From Anaerolineae bacterium (GTDB lineage Bacteria; Chloroflexota; Anaerolineae; B4-G1; DUEL01), in contig JAFGEI010000102.1 of NCBI GenBank assembly GCA_016931695.1, forward strand, positions 1-47,905: 47,905 nucleotides of DNA, read 5' to 3'. Shown piece by piece: positions 29,780 through 37,875 of the stretch; the first letter of the stretch is position 1, and every line of letters starts with the position of its first letter. Both the position numbers and the translations under genes were made by a program. Under the pieces are notes generated by a model. It saw only the letters and a list, made by a program, of their open reading frames with translations. It was not told the DNA's origin and did no database searches.

Positions 29780-31369
29780 CTAACTCCCTTCCCCTGGTTC
29801 GCCCTCCATGCCATCGACCCTGGCCTGGAGGTGGACGAGCGCCGCTGCCAGGCGGTCGATTTCGCGCATACCCTGGGCGACATCGCGCCGCTGCCCTTCG
29901 ACCTGATCCAGCAACTGGCGCAGAATGTGCAAAATTTCGACCTGCGACACGGCGATCCGCTCCTGCCGGACGTGCATCTCGGTCTGCTGCGCGGCCAGCG
30001 CATCCTGGCGGCCAAAGACGTCGCTTATCAGGCTGTGCTGGCGCTGGAAAAGCTCGGCCAGGCTGTGATGGCGCTGGAAAAGCTCGGCCAGGAGGAGCGC
30101 CACGGCATAGTTCAGCTCGTTCTGCTGCTGCAGCAGCGGCAGCACGTACCAACGGGTCGCGATCTTGTTCCAGGCGTCGCGAAAGGCGGCGATGCCGGGG
30201 CCGACCAGCGGAACGGCGGAGCGGAAGGGCCGCTCCTCGATCTTCCACTGCGCCTGCAGGCGCTCCAAGAGGTCGTTTCCCGGCGCGTCGGGGGGCGGTT
30301 CCGCCGCTGGCGGGGCGGCGGGAGGAGGGGCTTGATCCGCAGACGCCGCCTGTTCCAATATCTGCCTGCCGGCGGCATGTTGCGCGGTATGGCCCAACTG
30401 CGCGTACAGGCTTTCCGGGGGGCGGTCGGGAAGGCAAGCCGCGCGCAGCTGCGCCACCAGCGCCTGCAGCGCCGCCCATTCCGCCAGCGCATCTCGACCG
30501 GGCTGTTGGCGAAAGGCGGCGATCTCGGCCAGGGAGAACAGGAGGCGCAGGCAGGCCTCGCGTATGGCCATCATTTCGTCGATGCGCTGCATGTCGCGGA
30601 TGCCGGCCACCTCGGCCGGGGCGAACACGTCCTGCAGCCAGGGCAGGGGCTGGTGCTTGAACAGGAACCGCAGCCGCCCATAGTGGTAGGCCGCCTTGTG
30701 GGCCTCGCTGGTCACGTCGACGGAAGTGGATTCATAGTGGGTGGCGACGGCGCGCGGCTGAAAGAGCACCCGCAGCCCCTGCGCCCGCGCGCGGTAGCAC
30801 CAGTCGGCGTCCTCAAAGTAGGCGGGGGCGAATCCCTCGTCGAGCGGGCCAATGCGCACCAGGGCGTCACGGCTCAGGGCAATCGCCGCCCCGGTGACGA
30901 AATCCGCCGGGCCGGGCTGGTCGTACTGTCCCTCGTCCGGCTCGTGCCGGCCGACGTGGTGCGCCGCGCCGCGCGGACCGTCCAGGTATCCCCCGGCGTG
31001 CTGGATGGTGCCATCGGGGTAGAGCAGCTTGCAGCCGACGATCCCCACCGCCGGGTCGTTGGCCGTGCTCGCCAGCGCGGCCAGCCAGCCGCCGTGAACG
31101 ACCGTGTCCTGGTTCAGCAGCACCAGCACGTCGCCCGTCGCCGCGCGCAGCCCGACGTTGTTGCCGGCGGCAAAGCCCAGGTTGCGCTCGTTGCGGATCA
31201 GCCGCACCTGGGAGTACTGCCGGGCGATGAGATCGGGCGAGCCGTCGCTGGAGCCGTTGTCGACGACGATCACCTCAAAGTCGACCCCCTCTTGGGCCAA
31301 CAGCGAATCCAGGCAGCCCGGCAAATAGTCCATGCCGTTCCAGGCCAGCACGATCACCGAGGCATCCAT
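29780..31369 (-). CDS. GT2-family glycosyltransferase with coiled-coil C-terminal extension
   Basis: A 529-residue protein. Residues 1-255 form a GT-A domain: MDASVIVLAWNGMDYLPGCL, VDNGSSDGS, LLNQDTVVHGGW, TGAAIALSRDALVRIG and FAPAYFEDADWCYRAR. The remaining half is not catalytic: helices to about 345, a Pro/Ala linker, then SAVPLVGPGIAAFRDAW and WYVLPLLQQQNELNYAVALL, the module shared with the small protein at 26693, and a long coiled coil (LLDQVEGQRRDVAQGMREID). The extension contains a 30-base tandem repeat. Start ATG 31369 has AGGAG at six bases. The coiled coil suggests oligomerisation or docking to other enzymes of the locus. Confidence 0.87.
   Translation of the reverse strand: MDASVIVLAWNGMDYLPGCLDSLLAQEGVDFEVIVVDNGSSDGSPDLIARQYSQVRLIRNERNLGFAAGNNVGLRAATGDVLVLLNQDTVVHGGWLAALASTANDPAVGIVGCKLLYPDGTIQHAGGYLDGPRGAAHHVGRHEPDEGQYDQPGPADFVTGAAIALSRDALVRIGPLDEGFAPAYFEDADWCYRARAQGLRVLFQPRAVATHYESTSVDVTSEAHKAAYHYGRLRFLFKHQPLPWLQDVFAPAEVAGIRDMQRIDEMMAIREACLRLLFSLAEIAAFRQQPGRDALAEWAALQALVAQLRAACLPDRPPESLYAQLGHTAQHAAGRQILEQAASADQAPPPAAPPAAEPPPDAPGNDLLERLQAQWKIEERPFRSAVPLVGPGIAAFRDAWNKIATRWYVLPLLQQQNELNYAVALLLAELFQRHHSLAELFQRQHSLISDVFGRQDALAAQQTEMHVRQERIAVSQVEILHILRQLLDQVEGQRRDVAQGMREIDRLAAALVHLQARVDGMEGEPGEGS
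30032..30091 (-). repeat. In-frame 30-bp tandem duplication
   Basis: Two adjacent 30-base units differ by one base and encode two versions of a ten-residue unit (ELFQRHHSLA and ELFQRQHSLI) within the C-terminal helix of the GT2 protein. The near identity points to a recent duplication that lengthened the coiled region by one unit. Confidence 0.8.
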
Positions 31370-31370
31370 C

Positions 31371-32777
31371 TCATCTCCTCCTCTGGCGCAGGTCGTGCAG
31401 CCACCGCATCAGGCGCATGAAGCGGCCCCGTTCGTAATCCGCCACCAGCGCCTGCAAGCGAGCGATCTCGACCGCCGCCGGGGCGTCGCGCTCCGGCCCC
31501 CGCTGCGGGCTCGACGCCCGGGCCGCGGGGGGGAGCGGCAGGCCGCGCACCTTGTCCGGCGCACGGCGGGGCTGGCGGCAGAAGGCGAGCAGCGGTTCCG
31601 CCGCCCGCTCCCAGGTCAGGCCGGCCCGCGCCCGCTCGAAGCGGCGGCTGAACGACTGCCGCGGCCGCTCCAACAGGTGCAGCAGCGCCGCGGCCACGGC
31701 CTCGTCCGCCTCGCAGCCCACGACCTCCCCCAGTCCAAAGCGGGCGACGATCTCGCTGGAGGCGTCGCCGCCGCTGACGACCATCGGCAGCCCGGCCCAG
31801 ACATAGTCGAGCAGCCGGCTGCGAAAGGCCAGGCGCGTCTCGACGGTGTCGAAATGGAGCGAGAGGCCCACGTCCGCCTCCAGCAGCACGCTGGGCCACG
31901 CTGCGCGGGGGACCCACTCGCCGAAAAATACGTGCCGGTCCAACAGTTCCAATTCCTCCGCCAGCGTCAGCGCCGCGCGGCGCATCGGCATGTCGGGGAT
32001 GGCCGCGCGGTTGGGATGGCGCGTGCCGGGAAAGACCAGGCGGACGTCGGGCCGCTGCACCCGCACCCGGGCCACCGCCCGGATCGCCGTGAGGGGGTCC
32101 AACCACTGCCACAGCCCGCCGCCCCACAGCAGCAGCCGGTCCTCCGCGCCGACGCCGGGCCAAACCCCCTTGATCGCCTGCTGCCCGTAGCGCGGCGGGG
32201 ACGCCGGGAGGCCAAAGGGGACCACGTCGACCAGGCGGCGCAGCGAGGGGTCCTCACCGTGGGTGTGGACGTTGACCCGCCCCGCCGCCTCCAGCAGTCC
32301 CAGCCACCAGTCCCGCTGCCGCTCGCTGGCGCAGACGAAAAAATCGCCCGCCCGCGCCTGCAGCTGCAGGATCCGCTCCCGCTCCCAGTGCCGCTCCGCC
32401 TGCTCGTCCGTCCCGGCGAACAGCGCCAGCGTCTCCAGGGGATGAGGGTCGTAGCCGTCGACGACGAGCGGGGTCGCGCTCTCGCGCAGGGCGGGGAACC
32501 AATCGAGGACGTCGCCGCAGAGGAGGATGGCCTGCGCCCCCTCGACGGCCGGGGCCAGCGTCTCCCACTGGCGGGGAGTGTAGGGCCACAGGTGGAGGCC
32601 GTCGGCGGCGAGGTCGATCTCGCCCGGGGCAGCCAGGACGACCGGTAGGTGCCGGGCCAGGACCCGCGCCAGTTCCCAGTAGCGGATGCCCGGGCCCGCC
32701 ATCTGCGCGCCGACCCGGTCGTGGCTGACGACGAGGACAGCCCGCTCCGGGCTTATTGGCCGTCCTGCTCTTTCCAC
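31371..32777 (-). CDS. Glycosyltransferase, GT-B fold (GT1/GT4-like)
   Basis: Starting at GTG 32777 (GAGGAG seven bases upstream) the protein has 468 residues and overlaps the ABC transporter gene by 25 bases. The N-terminal half begins AVLVVSHDRVGAQMAGPGIR, a pattern seen in surface-glycan transferases. The C-terminal half has LLLWGGGLWQWLDPLTAIRA, FFGEWVPRAAWPSVLLEADV and RSRLLDYVWAGLPMVVSGGD, resembling GT4 donor-binding segments although the usual E-x7-E motif is not clear. A basic C-terminal helix (RFMRLMRWLHDLRQRRR) may bind the membrane. The much longer reading frame to 33488 is an artefact of high GC within the ABC gene. Confidence 0.8.
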   Translation of the reverse strand: MERAGRPISPERAVLVVSHDRVGAQMAGPGIRYWELARVLARHLPVVLAAPGEIDLAADGLHLWPYTPRQWETLAPAVEGAQAILLCGDVLDWFPALRESATPLVVDGYDPHPLETLALFAGTDEQAERHWERERILQLQARAGDFFVCASERQRDWWLGLLEAAGRVNVHTHGEDPSLRRLVDVVPFGLPASPPRYGQQAIKGVWPGVGAEDRLLLWGGGLWQWLDPLTAIRAVARVRVQRPDVRLVFPGTRHPNRAAIPDMPMRRAALTLAEELELLDRHVFFGEWVPRAAWPSVLLEADVGLSLHFDTVETRLAFRSRLLDYVWAGLPMVVSGGDASSEIVARFGLGEVVGCEADEAVAAALLHLLERPRQSFSRRFERARAGLTWERAAEPLLAFCRQPRRAPDKVRGLPLPPAARASSPQRGPERDAPAAVEIARLQALVADYERGRFMRLMRWLHDLRQRRR

Positions 32778-34051
32778 TCCCATTCTCCTCGCAGGCTGAC
32801 CAGCCCGTACCGCTCTCCCTTGCCCACCTGCCGCACCTTGAAGGTGTAGAGCCGGTCGTGAAAGTCGAACATTGCCGTGTCCGCCTGGTTGTGGGCCGAG
32901 ACCGACAGCAGGTAGGTCCCTTCCATCAACGGGAGTTGAGGGACGTGGTAGCGCACCTCCCCTTCCCCTTCGACAAAGGGCAGGTCGAGGCCGGCAAAGT
33001 GGGTGTTGGGCCCGCAGACGTGCAGGTCGTCGTCGCGGTGAACGGCCAGACCAAAGACCGGCTCGGCGATCCGGCGGTGGGCCCGGTAGCGCAGGCGCAC
33101 CGTCCACGGCTCGCCGACGCCAAAGATGTGCCGTTCCTGGCCCTTGCCGTCGATACAGGCCACGTCGATGACCTCCAGTTCGCCCGTGCCCCAGCGGTGC
33201 TTGACCTCGACGGCCTCCGGCTCGCCCCCCGCCGCTTCTTCCTCCGCCGCCGTCTGCGGTTCTTCCCCCGCTGCCGCGGAGGAATCGACCGCCATTCGCG
33301 CTTCCTCCTCTGCCGCCAGGTGGCGCAGGTAAGCGGCGGCGACGTCGGCGACGTCGCCGTAGGCATAGATGATGCCGTCGTCGAGCCAGATGGCGCGGGA
33401 GCAGAGGCGGCGGACGGTCGCCAGGTCGTGGGAAACAAAACAGATCGTCACCCCGCGCTTTTGCATCTGCACGATCCGCTCCAGGCACTTGTGCTGAAAG
33501 TTCTGGTCGCCCACTGCCAGCACTTCGTCGACCAGGAGGACGTCGGGGTCGGTGTGCACGGCGACGGAAAAACCGAGCCGCATGTACATTCCCGACGAAT
33601 AATGCTTCACCTGGGCGTCGATGAACCGCTCCAGCTCCGAAAAAGCGACGATGGCGTCCATCTGGCGGCGGATATCGGCCCGGCTCAGGCCCAGGATCGA
33701 GCCGTTGAGGTAGATGTTCTCCCGCCCGGTCAGGTCGGGATGGAAGCCAGCCCCCAGCTCCAGCAGCGCCCCGACCCGCCCATCGACCGCGATCTTGCCT
33801 GCGGTCGGCTCGAGGACGCGGGAGATGAGCTTGAGGATAGTGCTCTTTCCCGCGCCGTTGGCGCCGATAAAGCCCACCGTCTCCCCCGCCTCGATCTCAA
33901 AGCTGCCGTCACGCAGCGCCCAGACCACCTCGCGATTGTCGTCCTGGCGGCCGCGGAAAAGGCCCAAGACCAGTTCCTGGAACGATCGCGCCCGCTCTTG
34001 CTGGAGGATGAACTTTTTCGATACGTTCTGGAAGCGGATTGCCGTCTTCAA
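32753..34051 (-). CDS. Polysaccharide ABC transporter ATP-binding protein with Wzt-type C-domain
   Basis: This 432-residue protein is the nucleotide-binding half of an O-antigen or teichoic-acid exporter (Wzt/TagH). A TTG start at 34051, with GAGGGG eleven bases upstream, fits the first conserved strand (KTAIRFQNVSKKFIL). Walker A is GANGAGKST at 63-71, the signature YSSGMYMRLGFSVAV, Walker B LLVDEVLAVGD and the switch VSHDLATV. After an acidic linker the C-terminal 150 residues form the Wzt_C-type beta sandwich that recognises the end of the finished glycan (FGLAVHRDDDLHVCGPNT). It is the first gene of a seven-gene operon whose later genes are glycosyltransferases. The usual permease (Wzm/TagG) is not next to it. 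Confidence 0.9.
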   Translation of the reverse strand: MKTAIRFQNVSKKFILQQERARSFQELVLGLFRGRQDDNREVVWALRDGSFEIEAGETVGFIGANGAGKSTILKLISRVLEPTAGKIAVDGRVGALLELGAGFHPDLTGRENIYLNGSILGLSRADIRRQMDAIVAFSELERFIDAQVKHYSSGMYMRLGFSVAVHTDPDVLLVDEVLAVGDQNFQHKCLERIVQMQKRGVTICFVSHDLATVRRLCSRAIWLDDGIIYAYGDVADVAAAYLRHLAAEEEARMAVDSSAAAGEEPQTAAEEEAAGGEPEAVEVKHRWGTGELEVIDVACIDGKGQERHIFGVGEPWTVRLRYRAHRRIAEPVFGLAVHRDDDLHVCGPNTHFAGLDLPFVEGEGEVRYHVPQLPLMEGTYLLSVSAHNQADTAMFDFHDRLYTFKVRQVGKGERYGLVSLRGEWEWKEQDGQ

Positions 34052-34111
34052 ACCGTTATCACACCCCTCGCGTTGATTCGAGAGCACGGGGCCGGCCCGG
34101 CTCGGTGGCGT

Positions 34112-34139
34112 ATGATAGCACAGCCTGAGCGAAAAGCAA
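34112..34139 (-). promoter_or_regulatory. Promoter of the ABC transporter - glycosyltransferase operon
   Basis: On the minus strand TTGCTT (34139-34134) and TATCAT (34117-34112) are 16 bases apart, with TG one base before the -10 (extended). The leader would be about 55 bases. Confidence 0.55.
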
Positions 34140-34259
34140 GCTGTTGCCGCCTGGGTGCCTCCCCACGACGGAAAGATGGGGATACCGCCGCCGCTTCTCC
34201 CCTTTCCGGCTCGTGTTAATTCGCGGCAAAAATCGGAGGTCTGATGCACCGTCGTTGAG

Positions 34260-34814
34260 CTATGATTCGTCGCTTGGGTTTTGTCGCAGCAGATTGGGAG
34301 CCTCGATGTGGGCCTGGGTGATGGTGGCTTCGATGAAGGCGCCCTTGGCGTCGGTGTAGCCGTTGCGGTTCGTGCCATAGCGCTGGGCCAGCTCCCGTTT
34401 CAGCGCGTGGTAGCGCCGGGCGACCTCGGGGTGGGTGCGCAAAAAGTCGCGGAACAAGAGATGGTCCCGCCAAAAATTGCTGCGCCGTTCGACCATGTGC
34501 AGGTGGTGCGTCCGCGTCTCCGGCGATCCCTTGACAAAGAAGCGGCGCTCGGGGATGAACGCTTCGTATTCGGGGACGTACTGATAACCGATTGCCGCCA
34601 GCGGGTCAAAGCAGGTCGCGGCGTCGTCCAGCGAGTAGATGGCGACCATGATGTCGACGATCGGCTTGGCCCCCAGGCCGGGAACGGCGGTGCTGCCGAC
34701 GTGCTGGATGTCGATCACCTTGTCGCCGATAACTTTTAGAATTCTCAGTTTTTCTTCTTCGTAACGAATTGGCCATTGAGGGTCATAGTCCACGATAACA
34801 ACTGGGCGGGACAT
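34260..34814 (-). CDS. GrpB family protein (UPF0157)
   Basis: A 184-residue protein of the GrpB family within the nucleotidyltransferase superfamily. It shows VIVDYDPQWPIRYEEEKLRI, the nucleotidyltransferase core IQHVGSTAVPGLGAKPIVDI with GST and the paired acidic residue, and the family's HHLHMVERRSNFW and FRDFLRTHPEVARRYHALKR. Members are widespread, cytoplasmic and of unknown physiological substrate; some occur fused to dephospho-CoA kinase. The gene stands alone here with ribosome site GGAG before ATG 34814. It may be a recent arrival, as neighbours are envelope genes. Confidence 0.88.
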   Translation of the reverse strand: MSRPVVIVDYDPQWPIRYEEEKLRILKVIGDKVIDIQHVGSTAVPGLGAKPIVDIMVAIYSLDDAATCFDPLAAIGYQYVPEYEAFIPERRFFVKGSPETRTHHLHMVERRSNFWRDHLLFRDFLRTHPEVARRYHALKRELAQRYGTNRNGYTDAKGAFIEATITQAHIEAPNLLRQNPSDES

Positions 34815-35002
34815 CCTCGCTCTCCACTGTTCTGTCAGCCATGTGACTGCTCAAGCAGCCAGCCTGGACTCTTTCGTGATGACAATGATCCACGATAATC
34901 GGACGCCAAAGCGCCCTAGCTTGCCGCCGGCGTATTCCAGCCAAGCGCTGCAAGGACATTCGAACGGTTGCGTCACGATGGCTCGCTCCTTTCCTCGTTC
35001 TC

Positions 35003-36364
35003 TCAGTTGTCCCGCCGGACGATGGGAATCGCCGAGGTCGTCGAAGCAACGCCCTGCTGGCCCAGGCCAAAGCTGTTATACGTCAGGAGCGTGTCGCCCG
35101 GCAGGGTGACGTGCAGCTCGTTGGTCACCGCCACGATCTGCCCGTTGCTGCTGGCGGTGCAGACAGCCGATCCGACATAGCCGGCGGCGATCTGGCCGTT
35201 CTGGATTTCCGTCAGCGCCTCGCGCTGGGCCAGGGTGATCGGCCCAACGGTGTAAGTGGAGCCGGAGAAGGTGCAGCTGACGTCAGTATAGTTCGCCCCC
35301 ACGTTCAGCACGTTAAAGCCGGTGAAATAGCCCTCGTTGCGGTCCATGATCAGCGGCAGCACGATGGAACTCGTCCCGCTGTCGGCGGCAAAACCGGCAT
35401 AGGCCGAGCCCTTGTTCGCCCCGTTGTTCAACTGGTTGACGATGGCAGCCAGGTCCTGGTAAGCCGAGTTGACGGTGACCACGCCGGAGCCGACAAAGGT
35501 CTGCGTCCCGCAGCTGCCTCCGGCAAAGGCGTTGAGGGCAAAAGTGGCCGAGGAGTTGGGGACGATGGTCTGGGTCTCGGTACATTGATAGCCCGTCTCG
35601 CTGGGGGTGTATTCGACGGTCACGTCGGTGGCGACGGTGCCCCGGTTCATGATCTGGATGCCGGTGACGTAGCCGTTGTTGTTGGCATTGATCAGCGGAA
35701 AGACGGGGTAGGGCGAGCCACTGGTAAAGCCGCTGTAGCCGAAGAGGGTGCTCGGGCCAACCTCCATCACCGCCACGACGATGGGCTGGTTGATGGTCTG
35801 GATGGTCGCCGAGCCGACCCATCCCGCGGCGTGGCTCTCTGCTGCCTGGTCGAAGGTACAGGCGGTCCACGGCTGCAGGTCGTTGCAGTAAGCCTCGGTG
35901 CCATCGCTGTAGCGAACGGTGACGTTGGCCGGCCCGCCGCCCACATTCTGCACGTTGAACCAGGTGGAATAGCCGTTGTTCTCTTTCATCAGCAGCGGCA
36001 CGTAGGCAATGGTCGATCCCGAGCCAAAGCCGTTGTAACTGGCCCCATAGTCCGTGCCGTTGCCCAGCACGTTGACGATGGTGCGGATCTCCTGGTTGCC
36101 GGCAATGACGGCCGAGCCGTTGAAGGGGGCCGAGACGTCGAGGGGAAAGATGGTCAGCGAGCCGTTTGCCGGCACGACGTGGCCGACGACGGTGGACTGA
36201 CCGTTCTGTCGATAGTAGTAGACGTTAATGTTGGCGTTGCTATCCCCCAGGTTCTGCACCTGGATGCCCGTGTTGTACGAGAGGCCACCCTGGGCCAAAG
36301 CGGGCCAGGCCAGAAGCGAGATTGCCGCGAGGATGAGCAGAATCGTCAGATATGCACGTTTCAT
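35003..36364 (-). CDS. Secreted protein with four tandem beta repeats
   Basis: With ATG at 36364 (GGAGGTGG upstream) this is a 453-residue exported protein. Residues 1-24 form a signal peptide (MKRAYLTILLILAAISLLAW, cut after PALA). The mature part consists of four units of about 105 residues. Each starts with a strand like NTGIQVQNLGDSNANINVYY, STWFNVQNVGGGPANVTVRY, VTGIQIMNRGTVATDVTVEY or FTGFNVLNVGANYTDVSCTF, and ends with a YxGF motif (SYNGFGSGS, GYSGFTSGS, AYAGFAADS, TYNSFGLGQ). There is no lipobox or sorting motif. It may be an extracellular surface or adhesion protein; I know no named family for it. Thr, Asn and Gly dominate, as in exported proteins. Confidence 0.75.
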   Translation of the reverse strand: MKRAYLTILLILAAISLLAWPALAQGGLSYNTGIQVQNLGDSNANINVYYYRQNGQSTVVGHVVPANGSLTIFPLDVSAPFNGSAVIAGNQEIRTIVNVLGNGTDYGASYNGFGSGSTIAYVPLLMKENNGYSTWFNVQNVGGGPANVTVRYSDGTEAYCNDLQPWTACTFDQAAESHAAGWVGSATIQTINQPIVVAVMEVGPSTLFGYSGFTSGSPYPVFPLINANNNGYVTGIQIMNRGTVATDVTVEYTPSETGYQCTETQTIVPNSSATFALNAFAGGSCGTQTFVGSGVVTVNSAYQDLAAIVNQLNNGANKGSAYAGFAADSGTSSIVLPLIMDRNEGYFTGFNVLNVGANYTDVSCTFSGSTYTVGPITLAQREALTEIQNGQIAAGYVGSAVCTASSNGQIVAVTNELHVTLPGDTLLTYNSFGLGQQGVASTTSAIPIVRRDN

Positions 36365-36385
36365 TTTCGCCACCTCCAGGTGCCA

Positions 36386-36546
36386 GGTGATTCCCCTGTC
36401 ACGTGTTGTGTCAAATTTTCGCCAACAGGCTCAAATTTCGCCCTTTGAGTGCTCCGGTAATCTCCCTGTTGCATGTTGTTGTCAGTTTTAGCCACGAATA
36501 ACACAAATTGGCGCAAATTTTCTCTTCATTCGTGTGAATTCGTGGC
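36386..36546. repeat. Diverged direct repeat and inverted repeat upstream of the secreted protein gene
   Basis: Two related blocks of 39 bases (36386-36424 and 36456-36494) share CCCTGT, TGTTGT, GTCA and TTTT-GCCA in order. The second runs into GCCACGAAT (36491-36499), whose complement ATTCGTGGC lies at 36538-36546. This AT-rich inverted repeat resembles CACGAAT-type intergenic repeats common in environmental bacteria. The 390-base gap between genes holds no gene that I can support. Confidence 0.5.
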
Positions 36547-36680
36547 AGGTTTTCCTCACGCAATCAAACCTCTTCCATCCGGCAGGTTGGAGCCGGTACA
36601 AGCATACACCAAAGTGAGCGGGTTGGCAACCGGAGGGAGCGTTCCAACGGGGAAAGCAACTGGCGAAACCGCCATCTCTG

Positions 36681-36689
36681 TGCTATATT
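36681..36689 (+). promoter_or_regulatory. Extended -10 promoter of the kinase gene
   Basis: TATATT at 36684-36689 follows TG with one base between. The -35 region at 17 bases (TGGCGA) is poor. Leader length would be about 60 bases. Confidence 0.45.
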
Positions 36690-36755
36690 CCCTCCACGCT
36701 TGGCAGACGGCTCGACGGGCCGGCCGAGCGGCGACGCAATTCACAAGGTTGAACC

Positions 36756-37772
36756 ATGCCTGAACGACCAACCAACAGCTATATTGTCGGCGTCGACGGC
36801 GGGGCGACGGGCACGACGGCCGTGGTCAGCGACGCGCAGGGCCACATCCGCGGCTGGGGCGAGGCGGGACCGGCCAACTATCGCATTGCCGGCCGGGAGG
36901 GGGCCGCCGCTTCGCTGCGGGCGGCAGTCCACGCCGCCCTGAAAGCGGCGGCGGTGAGGTTAGCGGCAGTCGATTCCCTGGCGCTCGGCCTGGCCGGGTT
37001 GGACCATCCCTCAGACCAGGCGATCTATCGGGAAATTGTCGAATCGCTAAAGTGGGACCTGCCCTTTGTGGCGGTCAACGACGCCGTCGTTGCCTGGGCC
37101 GGGGCGACGTATTGCCAGCCGGGCGTGATCGTCATCGCCGGGACGGGGTGTAACGCCTTTGGCGTCAACGAGCAGGGGCAGGAATGGAAGGCGAGCGGGT
37201 GGGACTATTTGCTCGCCGACGAGGGGAGCGGCTACTGGATCGGGCTGCAGGGGATGCGCGCGGCCATGCGCGCCTACGACGGGCGCGGGGAACCGACCGC
37301 GCTCCTGGCGGCGATGTCGGCCCGCTACGACCTCGAGGACCCTCGGGAGATGGTCCAGGTCGTCTACGATGCCGGGTTTGGCAAGACCGAGGTGGCGGCG
37401 TTTGCGCGGACGGTGGCGCAATGCGCGGCAGAGGGGGATGCGGCGGCGCGGCGGATCATGCTCGCCGCTGCAGACGAGGTCGCCCTGGCAGTCGAGGCGG
37501 TCGTCCATCGCCTGGGCATCGAGCGGCAGCGCTTTATCGTCGGCCTCATCGGCGGGGTATTCCAGTCCGCCCTGTTCCGTGGGCGCTTCTCCCGCGCCGT
37601 CCTCCAGGTTGCCCCCCAGGCCCAGATCGAATTCGCCCGCCTGCCCCCGGCGGCGGGGGCGGTGCTGTACGCCTTCCATCGCGCGGGCCGGCTCACGGAG
37701 GCGGTCGTCGCCGCGGTGGAAAAAAGCGCCGCCAACGTCCTGGAGGCGGCGCGTTGGAAGCGACAGGGGTGA
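36756..37772 (+). CDS. BadF/BadG/BcrA/BcrD-type ATPase, N-acetylglucosamine kinase-like
   Basis: A 338-residue member of the ASKHA sugar kinase-like family. The phosphate 1 motif is VGVDGGATGTTAVVSD, the second nucleotide motif GVIVIAGTGCNAFGVN, and the third GLIGGVFQSALF; LADEGSGYWIGLQGMRA matches the substrate region of eukaryotic-type GlcNAc kinases. Such enzymes phosphorylate N-acetylglucosamine released from cell wall or chitin, and some act on glucosamine. Length and motif order suit GlcNAc kinase better than the iron-sulfur BadF proteins, since the paired cysteines of the latter are missing. It is flanked by cell-envelope genes, which fits peptidoglycan sugar recycling. Activity on other amino sugars is possible. 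Confidence 0.82.
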   Translation: MPERPTNSYIVGVDGGATGTTAVVSDAQGHIRGWGEAGPANYRIAGREGAAASLRAAVHAALKAAAVRLAAVDSLALGLAGLDHPSDQAIYREIVESLKWDLPFVAVNDAVVAWAGATYCQPGVIVIAGTGCNAFGVNEQGQEWKASGWDYLLADEGSGYWIGLQGMRAAMRAYDGRGEPTALLAAMSARYDLEDPREMVQVVYDAGFGKTEVAAFARTVAQCAAEGDAAARRIMLAAADEVALAVEAVVHRLGIERQRFIVGLIGGVFQSALFRGRFSRAVLQVAPQAQIEFARLPPAAGAVLYAFHRAGRLTEAVVAAVEKSAANVLEAARWKRQG

Positions 37773-37850
37773 GCGCGCTGGAAAGGACAGCATCTGCCTG
37801 CTTTGAATCCACCCCTGGGCGGCGCCCTGGCGCAATGACCAGGATTCGGA

Positions 37851-37856
37851 TATAAT
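37851..37856 (+). promoter_or_regulatory. -10 box of the patatin gene
   Basis: A consensus TATAAT lies 19 bases before the start codon; no good -35 is seen at the right distance. A ribosome site GAGGAGGG lies between. Confidence 0.45.
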
Positions 37857-37875
37857 CGGGCGCGAGGAGGGTGCG

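Noticed and set aside
28682-31420. 912-codon plus-strand frame
   Set aside because: Antisense to two glycosyltransferase genes with recognised motifs; no domain of its own.
32784-33488. 235-residue N-terminal extension of the glycosyltransferase at 31371
   Set aside because: It is arginine-rich and lies over the ABC transporter domain in another frame; the start at 32777 has a ribosome site.
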